A DNA stretch of 64,000 nt from Collybia mongolica (Eukaryota; Basidiomycota; Agaricomycetes; Agaricales; Clitocybaceae). The DNA lies in the NCBI GenBank assembly GCA_013420905.1, contig JAAXNY010000001.1:1-64000 (forward strand). Reading direction: 5' to 3'. The notes under the pieces are model-generated. The model was not told the origin of the DNA, searched no databases, and worked only from the letters and a program-made list of their open reading frames with translations. A program made the translations under genes and the position numbers. Every line of letters starts with the position of its first letter. Position 1 is the stretch's first letter. Positions 52,291 through 64,000 of the stretch are shown here, piece after piece.

Positions 52291-53261
52291 GTTCGCGCCT
52301 ACACTCTCCACCGCTCCTGCAAGCGCCCCGACCTCGCCTCCGAGGAGCGTGAGGACGCCGCCCCCTCCCCCCCTGACGACAGGTGCGAACCCAGCACGGG
52401 TGTTGGCGGCACGGACCTCAACGAGGCCGAGGAATATGTCGAGCTGACCTCAAGTGTCTGCGACAGTGTGGGTCTCGTCTGCTTGTGCCTCGGTGGTGTC
52501 TGCACACATGAGGACATTGACAGGAAGTGAGGCGGCATGTGCTGGGAGGGTAGGGTGATTGAGAATATCGGTCGTAGCAATGAAGGACGAGGCCGGGACC
52601 GAGACTGGGGTGTTTTTAGCGGTGTGCATGTTGACACCACCATTACCACCAGACCCCTCATCCCCGTCGTCGCCTGCAGCAGTGCTCATCCACCGAAAGG
52701 ACGATGCGCTCATGCCCTCCGGCAATCTCTCTCCCTCTCCCGGTCTCAATGCTCGTCACCGCCCTGCCCGGCGCCCAGGTACCCACCTGGCTGCTTGTAC
52801 CTTGCACTATGAGACCTCGGTGGGATCGTGCGCGGTTGGTCTTTCCAGGACCTGTGACTGCGGCTGCGAGTGGCGCGGAAACGCATCTTCGTGCGGAGGC
52901 GGGGGGTACGACTGGTATGTAGTGTGTGTGGTGGGCGGGGTGGTGGTGCGGATCTGTGAAGCGTAGGCCCAGGTCCCGTCCCCTCTCGTGGTCGTGTTCT
53001 CGTTCACGCTCAGTGCCACAGGCCTTCTTAGGGAGGAGGGCGTTGTAGGCGCGTGGGTGGAGGCGGTTGCTGATTGGGGATGTAGGTGTTGATATGGGTG
53101 AGGGGTGGGTGTGGTTTGGCGTGAGATGAGGCGGGTGGCGTGGGTGTGTCCATGTGGGTGCAGGTGGGTGTGTTGACTGTGGTGTTAAGGCTGTTGGTGG
53201 AGTGTGAGCCTGGGACGGGGCTTAGCGGGTTATTCATGGACTGTAAAAAGAACAAAACGCG
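52291..53261. other. unassigned GC-rich sequence
   Basis: Open frames on both strands without recognisable domains. 53,040-53,215 is a GT/GGGTG-rich simple-sequence stretch. Confidence 0.3.
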
Positions 53262-53880
53262 CCTGCAGGTTCATGCAAGTTGTATGCACATGGGTCAACG
53301 GCGATTCTAAGTGGAATTTGCCCGCTGAGGTCTCGAGATTGTAGTGGTACCCACACTCAAGTACGCAGGCAAAGTCGCTGGAGCTGATCTGGGAGAGGTC
53401 GTGCGTTATGACAATGGTGGTCTTCTTTTGATGCCGGCGCTTGGTGGCTTCGGAGACCGGAACGTGCAAGGTAGCATCAGATGTGGGGGTGGCTTCGTCT
53501 GGTGAACAAAGAAGGGGTCAGGTTCTGAGAAGAGTGGAAGGAGTGGAGAAATTTACCGAAAATGAGCCCAGTAAGATTCCTGCACTTAGTTAGAGGGATG
53601 GCCAACCTTTGTTTCTGACTACCGCTGAGTCCTGCACTGCCATTGCCAAGCACTGTCTCGTATTCATCAGGGAGATCCCTGACAAACTCGTGCATGACCG
53701 TGATCCTACAAGCCTCCATAAACCCCTCCCTCGTCGCCTCCTTCCCTGTTCCTGACAACTCAACAGCGACGTTATCAAAGATGATGTCACCATACTGAAC
53801 GCCGGAGACATGGCCGCGCATCCATATCTCGCCCAGGTACCGCACATCTTGCTCATCAAGCTGGACATGCCGTATTGGGG
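53262..53880 (-). pseudogene. Ste6-like ABC transporter, C-terminal nucleotide-binding domain fragment
   Basis: Minus strand: YGDIIFDNVAVELSG, ATREGFMEACRITVMHEFVR, DLPDEYETVLGNGSAGLSGS with QKQRLAI (signature loop LSGSQKQRL), RNLTGLIF, an intron, DEATPTSDAT (Walker B end and D-loop remnant), KKTTIVITHDLSQISSSDFA (H-loop His) and GYHYNLETSAG. The ITHDLSQI and YNLE features resemble basidiomycete a-factor pheromone exporters. Walker A, both membrane domains and the first NBD are absent, and Walker B is degenerate. Dead fragment. Confidence 0.7.
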
Positions 53881-54174
53881 GCGGTCAAGCACGAACAGCT
53901 ATACAACAGCATTTGACTGCCGTTATTTGTCTGCCCCTCCGTTGTTTGAAACCGGGGCCGTGGCGCTGAAACACCAATGGAGGCATTGGATATACTGGGC
54001 GCAATTGGATGGTCGTTGTGGGAAAAGAAATTAGAGAAAGGGGTTGGCGTACGATCATATACACTCCTAACCTTACTATAACGGCCTCCTACGGTAGTCT
54101 TAGGATAGTAGTTGGTAGTTATGGATGGTAATGGCTTCCCGGTAAGCAAGCGACGGCGGACGCGTTGATTGTTG

Positions 54175-55262
54175 ATCAAAACCAACCTCTTCTGACCACG
54201 TGATCAACGCGTTCAATGAAAATAGCAACGACGAAGAAACAATACTGTTGACACGTAGAACAAAACGAGCACAAGGAACGCCATGAGCACAGCGATGAAT
54301 AGTGAGGTTGAAAATTCAGGCAGAGTACAGAAGTAGGTATTGAATACATCGAAGGCATGATTCTTCTCGGGAGAAAGGGGGGGCTTTTTGGGGTTCAGGA
54401 AGGGGTCGAAAGGGAGAATGAAGAGAGGAAGATGAGGGAAAGGAATGTGGAACGAGGAATGAATATTGGAATAGAAGATATAGGAAAGTAGAAGAAAGAG
54501 ACTCACTTAAACGACTGCAACCTCTGCCCACCCATACCTTAGCAAGAAATACCCAAGCACTCCGCACGCGTATACATGCACGGTGAACATCGCGTCAGAC
54601 AAGATGGGGGAGACGGCTGCCTTGATTGCGGGGAGCGCCATGAACTGTTAGAGGAGGGGCCGGCGTTTTGGTCTCATCGGTAGCGGTAGTTTTTGTGAGG
54701 TTGATGCGCATGGTATAAGGGGTACTGGGTAGAGTAAATAGAGGAACGAATGAAGGGAACAAGAAATCGAGCTCACCAGTCCCCGAACGTACCTCCACTC
54801 CATTAGCAGCCTCGCGGACACCGCCTCAAATTCCGATTCCACCTGTGCAGTGCAGAGTGCGGCGTATGGCGTGAAGGTCGCGAGGATGCGCTTAGGGAGA
54901 GCGTATGAATCTGGGTCTATATAAACGTCGGTAAGTCAGCATCAGTTCGTATCTGTGTTCATTCTTAGACAAGAGTATTCGCAATAAAGGAAGGAAGATG
55001 GGAAGAAAGCGAAGAAACTAGGCACATACCTCTCCGTATACACTGACAATGCCGCATTCTCACCCCCCCTCGGACAACCTCACGCCCATACTCCCACTGC
55101 AAATTTGCGCCCTCCACGCCACCGCTGCCTCGTTCTCCAGCACCCCCGTGCGGAACGTATGCTGCGGAAGCAGTAACGCCGTGGCCCAGCCTACGCTCAC
55201 GCCCTTATTGTCCCCCTCCGGGTTTGTACAGATGCATAAGCCCACACAGGTACATCTTCGGA
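54175..55262 (-). pseudogene. fragments of a hypothetical membrane protein
   Basis: Minus-strand blocks separated by intron-like gaps: GLCICTNPEGDNKGVSVGWA, TALLLPQHTFRTGVLENEAA, VAWRAQICSGSMGVRLSEGG; YALPKRILATFTPYAALCTA with QVESEFEAVSARLLMEWRYV; FMALPAIKAAVSPILSDAMF with YACGVLGYFLLRYGWAEVAV; FDVFNTYFC then FSTSLFIAVLMAFLVLVLFY. The alternation of hydrophobic and charged blocks fits a multi-pass protein common in Agaricomycetes without known function. Frames do not join cleanly. Confidence 0.4.
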
Positions 55263-55379
55263 TTCTGCGTCGTCTCCAGGTTCGGAGTGGCACCATTCCT
55301 TCAAGACAACCGCTTCTGTATCGTGGCACCACTGCTCAAGGAATGCACCTTCTCGCTCCCACTGGTCCTGGTTCCCCTC

Positions 55380-56515
55380 CTCGTCCGAGTGCGGCTCACA
55401 CGACAAGGTGACGCCGGTGTTGATGAAGGTGAACGAGAGGGGGACGGGCAAGGATCGGAATCGATTGCGTACCCATTGAGATCTACTCTCGGTTTGTGGT
55501 GCCGGCGATGGCGGATATCTTGTGGTAGTGGCGCTGGTTTGGGATCGACGACTGGAGTTGGTATGGGGTCAGAGGGTCCAGTGTCGGATGATGAAGATGC
55601 CAGTGGGGGAACTCGAGCCCGTCGAGCGCGCCCGGTTCTTCTGGCATGACCAGTGCGCCGATGGCGAAGATCATGAATAGGAGTGTGAGGTCGTGTGGGC
55701 CGGAAAAATCTTCCGGCGTCGCATCCTCGTGCCCTGGGCCCCCGTAGTCGTTTTGCTCCACGCCGTAGACGGCCGGGATCATGTTTCCCATGAGCTGCGG
55801 GCGTGTCACGCTGCGGAAGACCCACGAGACCTGGTCAAAGTAGGTCTTGCAGAGGAAGCGGGCGGCAGGGAGGGGGGGGAGGTGGGAGGTGACGAGATGC
55901 TGGACGACTGGGGGGAGCCCAAGGGGCATGAATGGGAAGGAATGGGAGAAGAGGGAGAGGTCAGCGTGGGGTGGTTGGAGGGCGTGCGGATGGCGAGGAT
56001 TACCACGCATGGATTCGGGTGTTTGTGGTGTGACGGGCGTAGAGGCATGCAGGTTTGACTGTGGTGTTGTTTAGTAGAACGTCGATCATGTTGGGGAGGG
56101 GTTACTTACGATTAGGAGACTCTGGAACGCGAAACAAGGGTTTTAAGTCAGATTTTAGGGGGGGTGGGGATTCTGGGGACGCACCTCTGAGCCACCCGTA
56201 GGCCCGAAGAATCTCAATATCCCGTGGTCTGATATTGACAACATCCGGAATGCATCGAACATCAGGAGCGACGGTTCCACCAGCACCTCCCCCTCCCAAT
56301 CCTTCGCCTCCCATAGGTCGTAATTGTCCTCCGTGTCGTCGTGGACCAGGAGATCCTCATGCAGCAGAGGGTGCGGCTCAGACGAATGCTTAGCCTGCAA
56401 CGACGCGAGGGCATCCTCCAGTTGCCTGATCCTCCTACTGAGATGTGATATACGCCAATGGAGGTGCTCCATTGCTGCGAGGACGAATCTGCGGATGCTG
56501 GCAATGAGTATGACG
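55380..56515 (-). pseudogene. Zn2Cys6 regulator fragment, copy 4
   Basis: Minus strand: EHLHWRISHLSRRIRQLEDA, ALASLQAKHSSEPHPLLHED, block SISDHGILRF, intron with donor GTAAGT (about 56,110), RFLCKTYFDQVSWVFRSVTR, PQLMGNMIPAVYGVEQNDYG, HDLTLLFMIFAIGALVMP, then DTGPSDPIPTPVVDPKPAPL-type linker readings. No telomere-like scars here, so this copy serves as the reference for copies 2 and 3. Zinc cluster and the rest of the domain absent. Confidence 0.68.
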
Positions 56516-56639
56516 TTTATGAAGGGTGTGGATGCCACGCACCGTGTTCCCTGACCCGTTGAGAGGCTCCCTGTCGTCATGTCAACGCCGATACCCCGTT
56601 CATGCGCCAATGGCTCACCGTTCGGACACAACACCGCAC

Positions 56640-56959
56640 AGCCTCTCCTCTGCGGCGGGCGTCAATTCGAATCAAATCTGTAGAGTTTTCAACGACGTAC
56701 CTAGCTTAATTGACACGGAATCTGCTTATCGCACTTGATTTTGAGCCTAGAAGTAATATAGATGTTGATTGAGTTGAGTGGAGCGAAGGTCGGCCTGCGT
56801 GCGATGATCGCACCCACCTTCGACACTCGACGCAACTAACCTGTATCATATCCTTTCAGTATAGACCAAGGCACAGAATTGTTCCAGTGACATACCTCGC
56901 CTGTACGGAATCCAACGCCAAGCGTCAAAAAAAAAGAAATAAGAGGGAGATGGCCCACG
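56640..56959. other. unassigned spacer
   Basis: No coding sequence seen. TTCGATCGCACCCACC-type readings around 56,800 are not part of the repeats described elsewhere. Confidence 0.3.
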
Positions 56960-57925
56960 CACCTCGATTCCATTTCAGTTCTCCAAGAAAGCGGCCAAGT
57001 ACAGGGTACTACCCGCGTACTTGACCCGTAACCCGCATGAGTACTACCCATGCATGGTTGTCGACGTCTTGAGGCGAGCGACGTTGTGGTGGAGAGCGAT
57101 GGGGGTGATGCGTCATTGAGGAAGAGAACAAGTCAGCAAGCGAAGGTTGATGGTAACTGCCCACGGTCACGTGATGGTCTTGTTGATATCCGCCAAGACA
57201 ACGTCGCGTTTGACCATGACCACAAGCTCCGCCTCTCAACATGGCCACCACGATCCGCCGTTCGCTCGGGGTAGTACCGCCGAGCGACTCCTAAGCTGTC
57301 ACTGGTACTACCAGTGACAGCTTAGATCGTCCATCAACCGCCCTGGATGCAGGAACTTTGGTCAGTTCGGATGAGAACCTGCGGCACAAACGAAACGTAC
57401 GTCCCACAATCATTCGTCGTTGCTCTATCAACTCATGGGCCGTTCCTCTAAGTCATTTATAAGCGAGTTTTCTTGGGCTTGCATTTCGTGAGCATCGTGC
57501 CGGTGGTGCGTTCCTCTTTTTTTTCTTTTTGTCTTATCATTATTCGATTGATTGTTTTTAATATAGAAGCTAGGTGCCGATATACCAGCGCCCACCCATG
57601 AATCAGATGGCGAGGCAGCGGAGGCAATGTGAGCGCCTGGTGTTTCATCCATGCCCGTCCTCCTCGTTTTCCTAACCCCGCTCCTCTTACAAAGGCCACC
57701 GCCTCGTCTCCGGGGAGCATGGGGATGCCACCCTCCTCCCTTACCACCTCAGCATGTGCAAAGCGGCATGGGCATCAGCGACACGGACCTCGATGATGCC
57801 GGCTAGCACGCAAAGCTGGCCCCAGGCGTGTGCAATGGCTCGAGAGCAGGCGTGGATCTCGTCTGCTTGGAACCCAACAATATTTGCGCGCGTAAGTATG
57901 TTGAGAAGAAGCAAGGCGGTCTGCA
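56960..57925. repeat. segmental repeat, copy 2 (with 1,195-2,200)
   Basis: Same order and orientation as copy 1. This copy retains bases lost in copy 1 (for example TTCGCTCGGGGTAGTACC and the perfect hairpin), so it is closer to the ancestral state. Confidence 0.75.
57291..57325. repeat. perfect hairpin, 17-bp arms
   Basis: CTAAGCTGTCACTGGTA, one central base, and the exact reverse complement, preceded by CGCTCGG...CCGAGCG arms (about 57,266-57,288). Strong cruciform potential. Confidence 0.88.
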
Positions 57926-59754
57926 GTAACCCATACACGACCGAAGGCTGTTCGCCCATTGTTCTCCCTCCTCACTCCGAATGCGCCAGGGTTTTGCTAG
58001 CTCGTACGGCGGGGCGGGACACTTGTCCCTGTGCATCTAAAACGTACACTGTTGTTTTCATATATTATTCAGTAAACAATACGCGCTCACCCTAACGTCG
58101 CCTCCCGCTATAGGCTCTGTGCATCCTGGGCAGACTACATGGGTATCTCCTTGCCTGAAGAAACTCCCTACGAAGAACGAGGTCTCCCAATCTTCAGAGT
58201 AGCGGAAAAAAAAACATAGCAAGAGTCCATGGCTTCACGATATGGCTGTAGGTTTCGTTAGGCAACTTGCACGGGAATGGAGTTGAAATGGATGCAGGAC
58301 CTTTGCCTTTTTCTCTTTTTGCGTCCCTCACGCCACATGCTAACTAATGACGCGTTCTGTCAGCGTTGGTACTCGTTCTGTCACGGCATTGATCTAGCCG
58401 GTTCGCGGATGGGAAATAATACTTTTATTCTCGAAATTACTACAAACTGATTTTATATAGGTTGGTGTGCATTTTCCAACTGCAGCAGAGTCGGTAAGTC
58501 CCCCCCCCCTCCCCCCTATAGAGAACGTCGTTAGATTTATTGACTTATTGAATTGGACAGCGTTTTACGGCTTACCTTGGTTAGGCGTTTTTCGATTAAA
58601 TACTTACATTATCATTGATCGAGGATCAGGCGATTAGTATAAGTAAGTAAATTGTAAGTATATGACGTTAATAGACGTTGCGATGACCCCACATGACTAC
58701 ATCGCCGGACTTGTACTTCAACTTGATCGCATTGAGGACCTGGGCTGTGACGGGCTACTTACGAACCCTTAGTCCAGGTCGGAACTCGAACGATATACAT
58801 TACCTGTCCGTCGAGAATACGCGTCTCCAGGCGGTAGTCGTAGCGGACGAACCAAGCTCTTCGCCCGCGCTGACGCCTAATACCGCACAGCATCCCAGGC
58901 TGTAGGAAGTTAGAGGTGGACACGCTGAGGATAGAGAAGCTTACGGCGTATGGCCTGCTGTGCTGCTCGAGAACGTATGTTTTATTGCGGCGCATTTTAT
59001 TAACGGGTGCTCGAGTCGAGGTCAGTGAAGCGGACGAATAATTGGGACAGCTTACTTAGTTAGAGTTAGTAAAATACGTTGAAACAGTCAGGCCCGATGA
59101 ATCAGGAAAAGACTGGCTTGAAGGGTGGTGGTGGTCGAGTGGAAGGTGAACCGTAAAGACTAAATCCCTATGAATGAAATAAATAAATTTACCTTGGAAG
59201 TAGTAGCAGAGAGAGAGAGACGCAAACGGTCAGTGGATGATACTAACCAAAACTACACTCGACCGTACTTACCTTTGCTTATCAGTACTTGGTAGACTAT
59301 TTTTATATAACCACGACGCTCGATGAATCAGGAAAACCGTAGAGGTTTGGAAAGCATCAGCGACCGAGGGAAATCGAGCGGTAAAAATGGATATCAACAG
59401 AGTCGAAACTACATGTTGAATCGTCTTCATGTCTGGCTCGGGATAGAGTTATTTTTAGAATTTGGTAATAATACATTAAATCTCACTATATAAAAAACAA
59501 ACATAAAAACCAGTTCCTCCCCAGCAAAAGAGGCACTCGCAAAGTCGAAAGTGCTCGTTGGTGTGGGTTAAATTCCGGTGAACTGTTCCCCTGGGTAAAT
59601 TGATCTCCGATCTCCTTAATTGCAAAATTACCGGAACCGGGGGTTGTGCCTGATCGAAAATCAACCATCGGAAAAATACACGTGACACCAATCGCTCCTT
59701 TATTTCTCGACTACCACACGGGCCGCTGAACGACAAACACCACACTGACGGACA
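57926..59754. other. no gene recognised
   Basis: 58,500-58,517 is a C-run. GATGAATCAGGAAAA occurs twice (59,097 and 59,323), suggesting a decayed duplication of about 225 bp. Telomere-like CACCCTAACG at 58,088. No promoter motif of the gene at 59,755 can be singled out. Confidence 0.4.
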
Positions 59755-62747
59755 ATGCTCAACAACGGAAACCAAGAAACCACTGACGTTCTGGCTTCGG
59801 CCTCGAGTCAGGTGGAAGCACGACTAATCCCGGATGGAACAACGACGAGTCCTAAAATAGACAACCCTAATCAAACAGTGGAATTGAAATTTGAATTCGT
59901 CAACTTCGAGGGTGGAAGTATGCAGAAAAAAGAGAAGAGGAACAAGAGGTTAGGCTTTTAAACAGAAAATATATCGCAGCTACTGAAATATCCTTGGTCC
60001 AGTGACAAATCCGAACTAACTATGTTGAAAAAGCGAGATATTGGAAGGAAATACCGTGAGGGCAGAGCGCTCAAGAAAGAACTCGGTATCGGGAAGTTCG
60101 ATCGAAGGACAAAAGAAGGGAGGGCCCAGTTCCAGGCAATCATGGAGAAAAAAAGACTCACCCAGTCCGAGGAGACGCCGATCGCAGGGTCTAGCACAGA
60201 CCCATTCCAGAGATGCGAACCGTTTGATCCAGCGTTTGAACTAGACTCCATGACGCAAATCTGGGAGCCTTCTGGCCTCAGCTCCAACTCTACGACCTGC
60301 GGCCGCATATCGTCAAGTGGTCCTCAAGGTAAAGCGTTAGAGATGTCTATAGATTTAGACGGCGAAGCGGCCAACAACGACACGGCGTTGCAAGTACCGG
60401 CTATGTCTAACCACCCTGACCAACGGGACTCCACGCAGGAGAAAGGAAAAGAGGCGGCGGAAGATTTAGAGATGGAGGGCGCCGAGAATGAAGGAGAGTA
60501 TAATGATACTCTACAAATGAATGAACGCTCTGGGTCTAATTCCCCGAGCCACCGGTACTCGGCGCAAGAGAAAGGAAAAGGAAGAGAAATGCATTCCGAC
60601 CATGAAGGCGCCGATGTTGCAAAGGAGGACTGCTCGGTGTTGCGGCTGCCTTCTCCTCGCTGGTATCCGCATCAAGATCTGTTGCCAAACAATGAGGCTG
60701 CGCCTTCATATACAGGCGATGCCCCTAACAGGTCGAATGACGCAAGAGAAATAGAACTCGAAACACTGGAAGGTCAGAGGTCGCGAGCGGTACAGCTCCA
60801 GTGCAGCTCCCCATTGCGCTCAACCCGCCCACATACACCGCTATACTCCCCTGAGCCAATACACTCGCCGAGAATGGGTTCTCCACTTACACCCATTGCA
60901 ACTCCTGAAAGCCTCCCGTTGGATCTTACAGATGAACATCCGGCCACCATAAATGGACAGCTACCGCTAGTTCCGCCGCTAACGATGGACTACACAAAAC
61001 TGGTCCACGGATTCGAGCTCTCGGTGGACGCGCCGGTTATTGAATGGCCTGGAGGGTTCAAGACGGTCCTCCCGTTTATACCCCACGATGAATATTCGAA
61101 TGTGAATGTACTGGAACTCGTAGGTCTCCAAAACGTTGATTTCTTTTCCTTATACTGAGTGTTCTTCAAGGATGAGATGGCAGTGCGAAGCTTCGCCGAA
61201 AAAGCATCTCATGAACGTGTTCCATTCGTGACGTTCTTCAAAAGTGACGAATTCACCCTAGACGCTCTAGAGGCGAAGGTTCGAGCCGAAATCGGACATG
61301 GGAACACCGTCGTAATCGAGGAATTTCAAAGACCGGAACCATACCTGTTCTCTGAGGAGAATGTGATAGAGGAACGGAAATTGAACGACGTCAAGCTATA
61401 CTCAATTCATTGTACGTCGTACTTTTTAAATAGCCATATCTCTTACTAACTGCCCCTAGCGTCGTTAAATCGTCTATATGATTTCAGCAACCCTCAAGAT
61501 AGCGGAAACTTATCGGATTTCTTCGCCTCGGTCACTGACCAAAAAGCGATTAACTTTGTTTTAGATATCCCATCAGGCGATACGTGGTCACCGCAGATCA
61601 TACAGTAAGCACCCGTCAACCACGAAAAACAAAACACTAAACTAAATTTGCACAGCCGCTTGAACGACGGCCAGAGGGCTCGAGTGGGCACCAGAGACGT
61701 GGTGGACGATTTATACACGTCGATCGACACACATGACAGCCAAAACTGGGACCTGATCCACGGAGCCGGAGCGCACACCCTCGAGCATCACGACGCGGAA
61801 GGTCTATGCACCTTCATCTACATGAAGACTGGGATCAAGATGTGGGGAATTGTCCGCCCAGATGGATATAGTGATGCCAAGACGCGCAAAGAGCTCGAGG
61901 ATCTAAACAAATTATTCGTGCGTGATACGTGGGATGGACTGCCTCAAAGCTGGGCCCTTCCATGGGAGGCAAAGGGAGGGAAAATATACGCAATAATGGC
62001 CCAACCCGGGAACCTAGTGTAAGATGCCCTTCCGGCTTGACATCTTCAAATACTGATTTATACACACAGGATTATGCCTCCGGGCACATGGCACCTTGTA
62101 TATACTCCAGTACGCACGGTCGCTACAGGAGGGCATTTCTACACATACGAGACCATGCACCTGACCGAGGCGGCCCGAGACTTCGACAAAGTTCACTCAC
62201 TGGAAGTCACAAATACAACGCACATTAGCACGTACAAAACGCTATGTCAAATGCTGCTTAATGCATTGCGCTTAAAGAAACAGCGTCAGTCTCCATGCGC
62301 CCATCTGATTTTAATAATGGAACACTAAAAGTTTACACAGAGTTTACATTAAAGACGCTCACTGCGCTCTGCCGCATGGTATCAAAACCAGGAAAATTTA
62401 AAGTGGACCTACAACAGCTTCCCGCACTCAACGCAGCATTGGCGAAAGAATTTGGGTCAGTAACAGGTAAATTGGCTCGAAAAGTTGCGACGGATATCGC
62501 AAATCACTTCAAACTGGATGTGGATGACGAGGAGTACTTGTTTACGGATGGAAAGTGGATGGACCAGGGCCTGCCCATAGACTTGACGCCTGTGTTAGAG
62601 AACTGGGATGGCACAGCTCTGAGACCAGGATGCACAGGTGATACCACGCCCGTAGCAGCGATGATAACCGCGAAATGGACTCCACATGACAAGAGAAAGG
62701 CACTGGCACCACTTATTGCTCCAAAGACTAAAAGAGCAAAACATTGA
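59755..62747 (+). pseudogene. JmjC-like protein gene with a nonsense codon and a frameshift
   Basis: Model: 59755-59948, 60003-61411, 61460-61604, 61656-62018, 62070-62747; introns 48-54 nt, one with a perfect TACTAAC branch site. N-terminal half: basic start (MLKKRDIGRKYREGRALKK) and a long low-complexity Ser/Pro/Glu linker. C-terminal half: LDIPSGDTWSPQII, HGAGAHTLEHHDAEG (H-x-D), CTFIYMKTGIKMWGIVRP, MPPGTWHLVYTPVRTVATGG with HFYTYETMHLT (second His), which is the JmjC cupin iron/2-oxoglutarate site. Lesions: in-frame TGA at 61156-61158 between FFSLY and VFFKDEM (probable Trp codon lost by G to A) and a one-base frameshift at about 62,275-62,300. Family members demethylate histones or hydroxylate proteins. 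This copy is probably inactive, but only recently. Confidence 0.7.
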
Positions 62748-63654
62748 AAAACTGTACCGTAGTATTACCATTGATTATCTGTATATTCTTTACCAACGTC
62801 GTTTTCATTAACCGTCTTCACAAATATGTTGTAAGGTCTGAAAGGGCTTTTTCTTGGAGGCGTTTGCCCTAGTGTTTTTCATTCTATCATTCTCCTGTTT
62901 ACTCAGGTTTAGTCACCCAGATTGCGTGCAATTAAAGAGGGTTCGTGGGTGGGTTTTCATCTAGCTTCACACGTTGATGTCTAACCTCCTCCCTAGGCCT
63001 ATTCCAGCACAAAAATTGTTTCACTAGGTGAAATTTTGTGAACACGGTCCCACACATCTACAACCCAGTGGCTGATAGCATAGCGGTTTGGCCAGGAACT
63101 TTGACTGGCACTACCGCTCTTCAGATGAATTTCTAAATCAATTGTAAACCGTTACTATAACATGGGTTGGAGATATGAATAAGAGCTTGAGCATCAATGG
63201 TTCTTCTAACCAGTACCACTCGACAGTATAATCCACGGCTAAGTTAAACACTTTCATCAAATCCATCATACAATGCATATGCGTTGCCACGGGCGCACCA
63301 TATACTTTGATTCCAAACTAGGCGGCAACATGTACTGTACTTAGGGTTACAGATTAATCTATTCATCAGTAATTTATCAATTCTGAATGCCTGCTGCCGT
63401 TATTCCAAGGGATCATATATATTTTGAACGCGAACTACTACCGTGCATACTGTACACTATACAAAGGCAGTTCAAGAAAGATCCGCTGTACAATGCACAC
63501 TCATCCCCCGGGGGCAAATAAGACAAGGACAATGAGAGGTGGCTGATGCACAGCGCATACCCATACCTCCCACTTATGAGGGGTCCAACTAAAGACAAGA
63601 AGAGTGGGAGACCCGGGATGGAACAATAGATTTGATACGAAGGCTGTATCAGAC
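62748..63654. other. no gene recognised
   Basis: AT-rich, mildly repetitive; only short unconvincing frames. Confidence 0.4.
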
Positions 63655-64000
63655 CCCCCCCCCATTTCCAGGGGGTCCAAAAAGGATAGAACGCGTGAGG
63701 GCACGAAATACTGGATACTCGCGTCCTAAACAGGATGAAAGGATACTCGGATCAGCAATGACATCATCAAAATGTATACTCCCATCCCGAATGGGACAGA
63801 GAGGATGCTGGGTCAACAGTGATGGCATCAAGCTGGATACTCGCGCTCTACTTGGGCGAAGAGGATACGGAGAAACCGGATCAGCAATGATGCCATCAAA
63901 ATGTATACTCTCGTCCCAATTAGGATGGGGAGGATGCTGGGTCAACAGTGATGGCATCAAGCTGGATACTCGCGCTCTACTTGGGCGAAGAGGATACGGA
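63655..64000. repeat. 129-bp tandem repeat, continuing past the window
   Basis: GAGGATGCTGGGTCAACAGT begins at 63,801 and 63,930; units alternate GGATACTCGCG and ATGTATACTC phrases. The sequence is related in style to the AACAGGATGAACGTATATTA part of R2 (CCTAAACAGGATGAA at 63,724), so it may be a diverged member of that family. Confidence 0.75.

Overview
The window looks like TE-rich, probably subtelomeric DNA of a mushroom-forming basidiomycete (Agaricomycete). The evidence is 46-72 nt introns with GTRNGT donors, TTAGGG-type telomeric hexamers in interstitial positions, and gene remnants that read like basidiomycete proteins: an a-factor-exporter-like ABC protein, a MUB1/samB MYND protein, a GH79 glycoside hydrolase, a C2-type phosphatidylserine decarboxylase and Zn2Cys6 regulators. 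Only a few genes look intact. Most of the rest is a mosaic of broken gene copies and repeats.

Layout. 1-3.3 kb: mosaic of gene fragments and dispersed repeats, with partial copies at 36-38.6, 46, 49.9-50.3, 51.6-51.9 and 55.4-57.9 kb. 3.3-21.4 kb: an AT-richer block with two intact multi-exon genes on the minus strand. One encodes a 903-aa ParB-like/coiled-coil protein (gene B). The other encodes a 1807-aa C2H2 / recombinase-like / RecQ-type helicase protein (gene A), reminiscent of fungal telomere-linked helicases. Both genes carry the same palindrome family just upstream. Gene A is bracketed by inverted arms of a 154-bp satellite plus a 470-bp unique segment. 21.47-26.82 kb: a full-length endonuclease-less Penelope-like retroelement (Coprina type) inserted inside that block with a 19-bp target duplication. 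It has 394-bp direct terminal repeats, complete hammerhead ribozymes, short telomeric tracts and terminal hairpins. 27-35.7 kb: minisatellites, unrecognised GC-rich sequence, a broken psd-like gene and regulator fragments. 36-38.6 kb: second copy of the 5' mosaic. 38.6-40 kb: a 5'-truncated copy of the retroelement. 40.9-42.8 kb: an array of about 16 short palindromes. 43-56.5 kb: minus-strand gene remnants (hypothetical, Chs7-like, GH79, MUB1, Ste6-like, membrane protein, regulator). 57-58 kb: repeat copy. 59.7-62.7 kb: a JmjC-like gene with two lesions. 63.6-64 kb: 129-bp tandem repeat.

How it fits together. The retroelement appears to end its RNA in CCCTAA units, which could anneal to a telomeric 3' overhang. 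Its terminal hairpin remnants and telomere-like hexamers recur at junctions throughout the mosaic, including a head-to-head join of two satellite arms at 20.65-20.71 kb. I infer repeated telomere breakage, capture or healing combined with segmental duplication. The helicase/ParB-like gene pair with its shared palindromes is the best candidate for an undescribed two-gene mobile or subtelomere-maintenance system. All homologies come from motif reading, not from a search.
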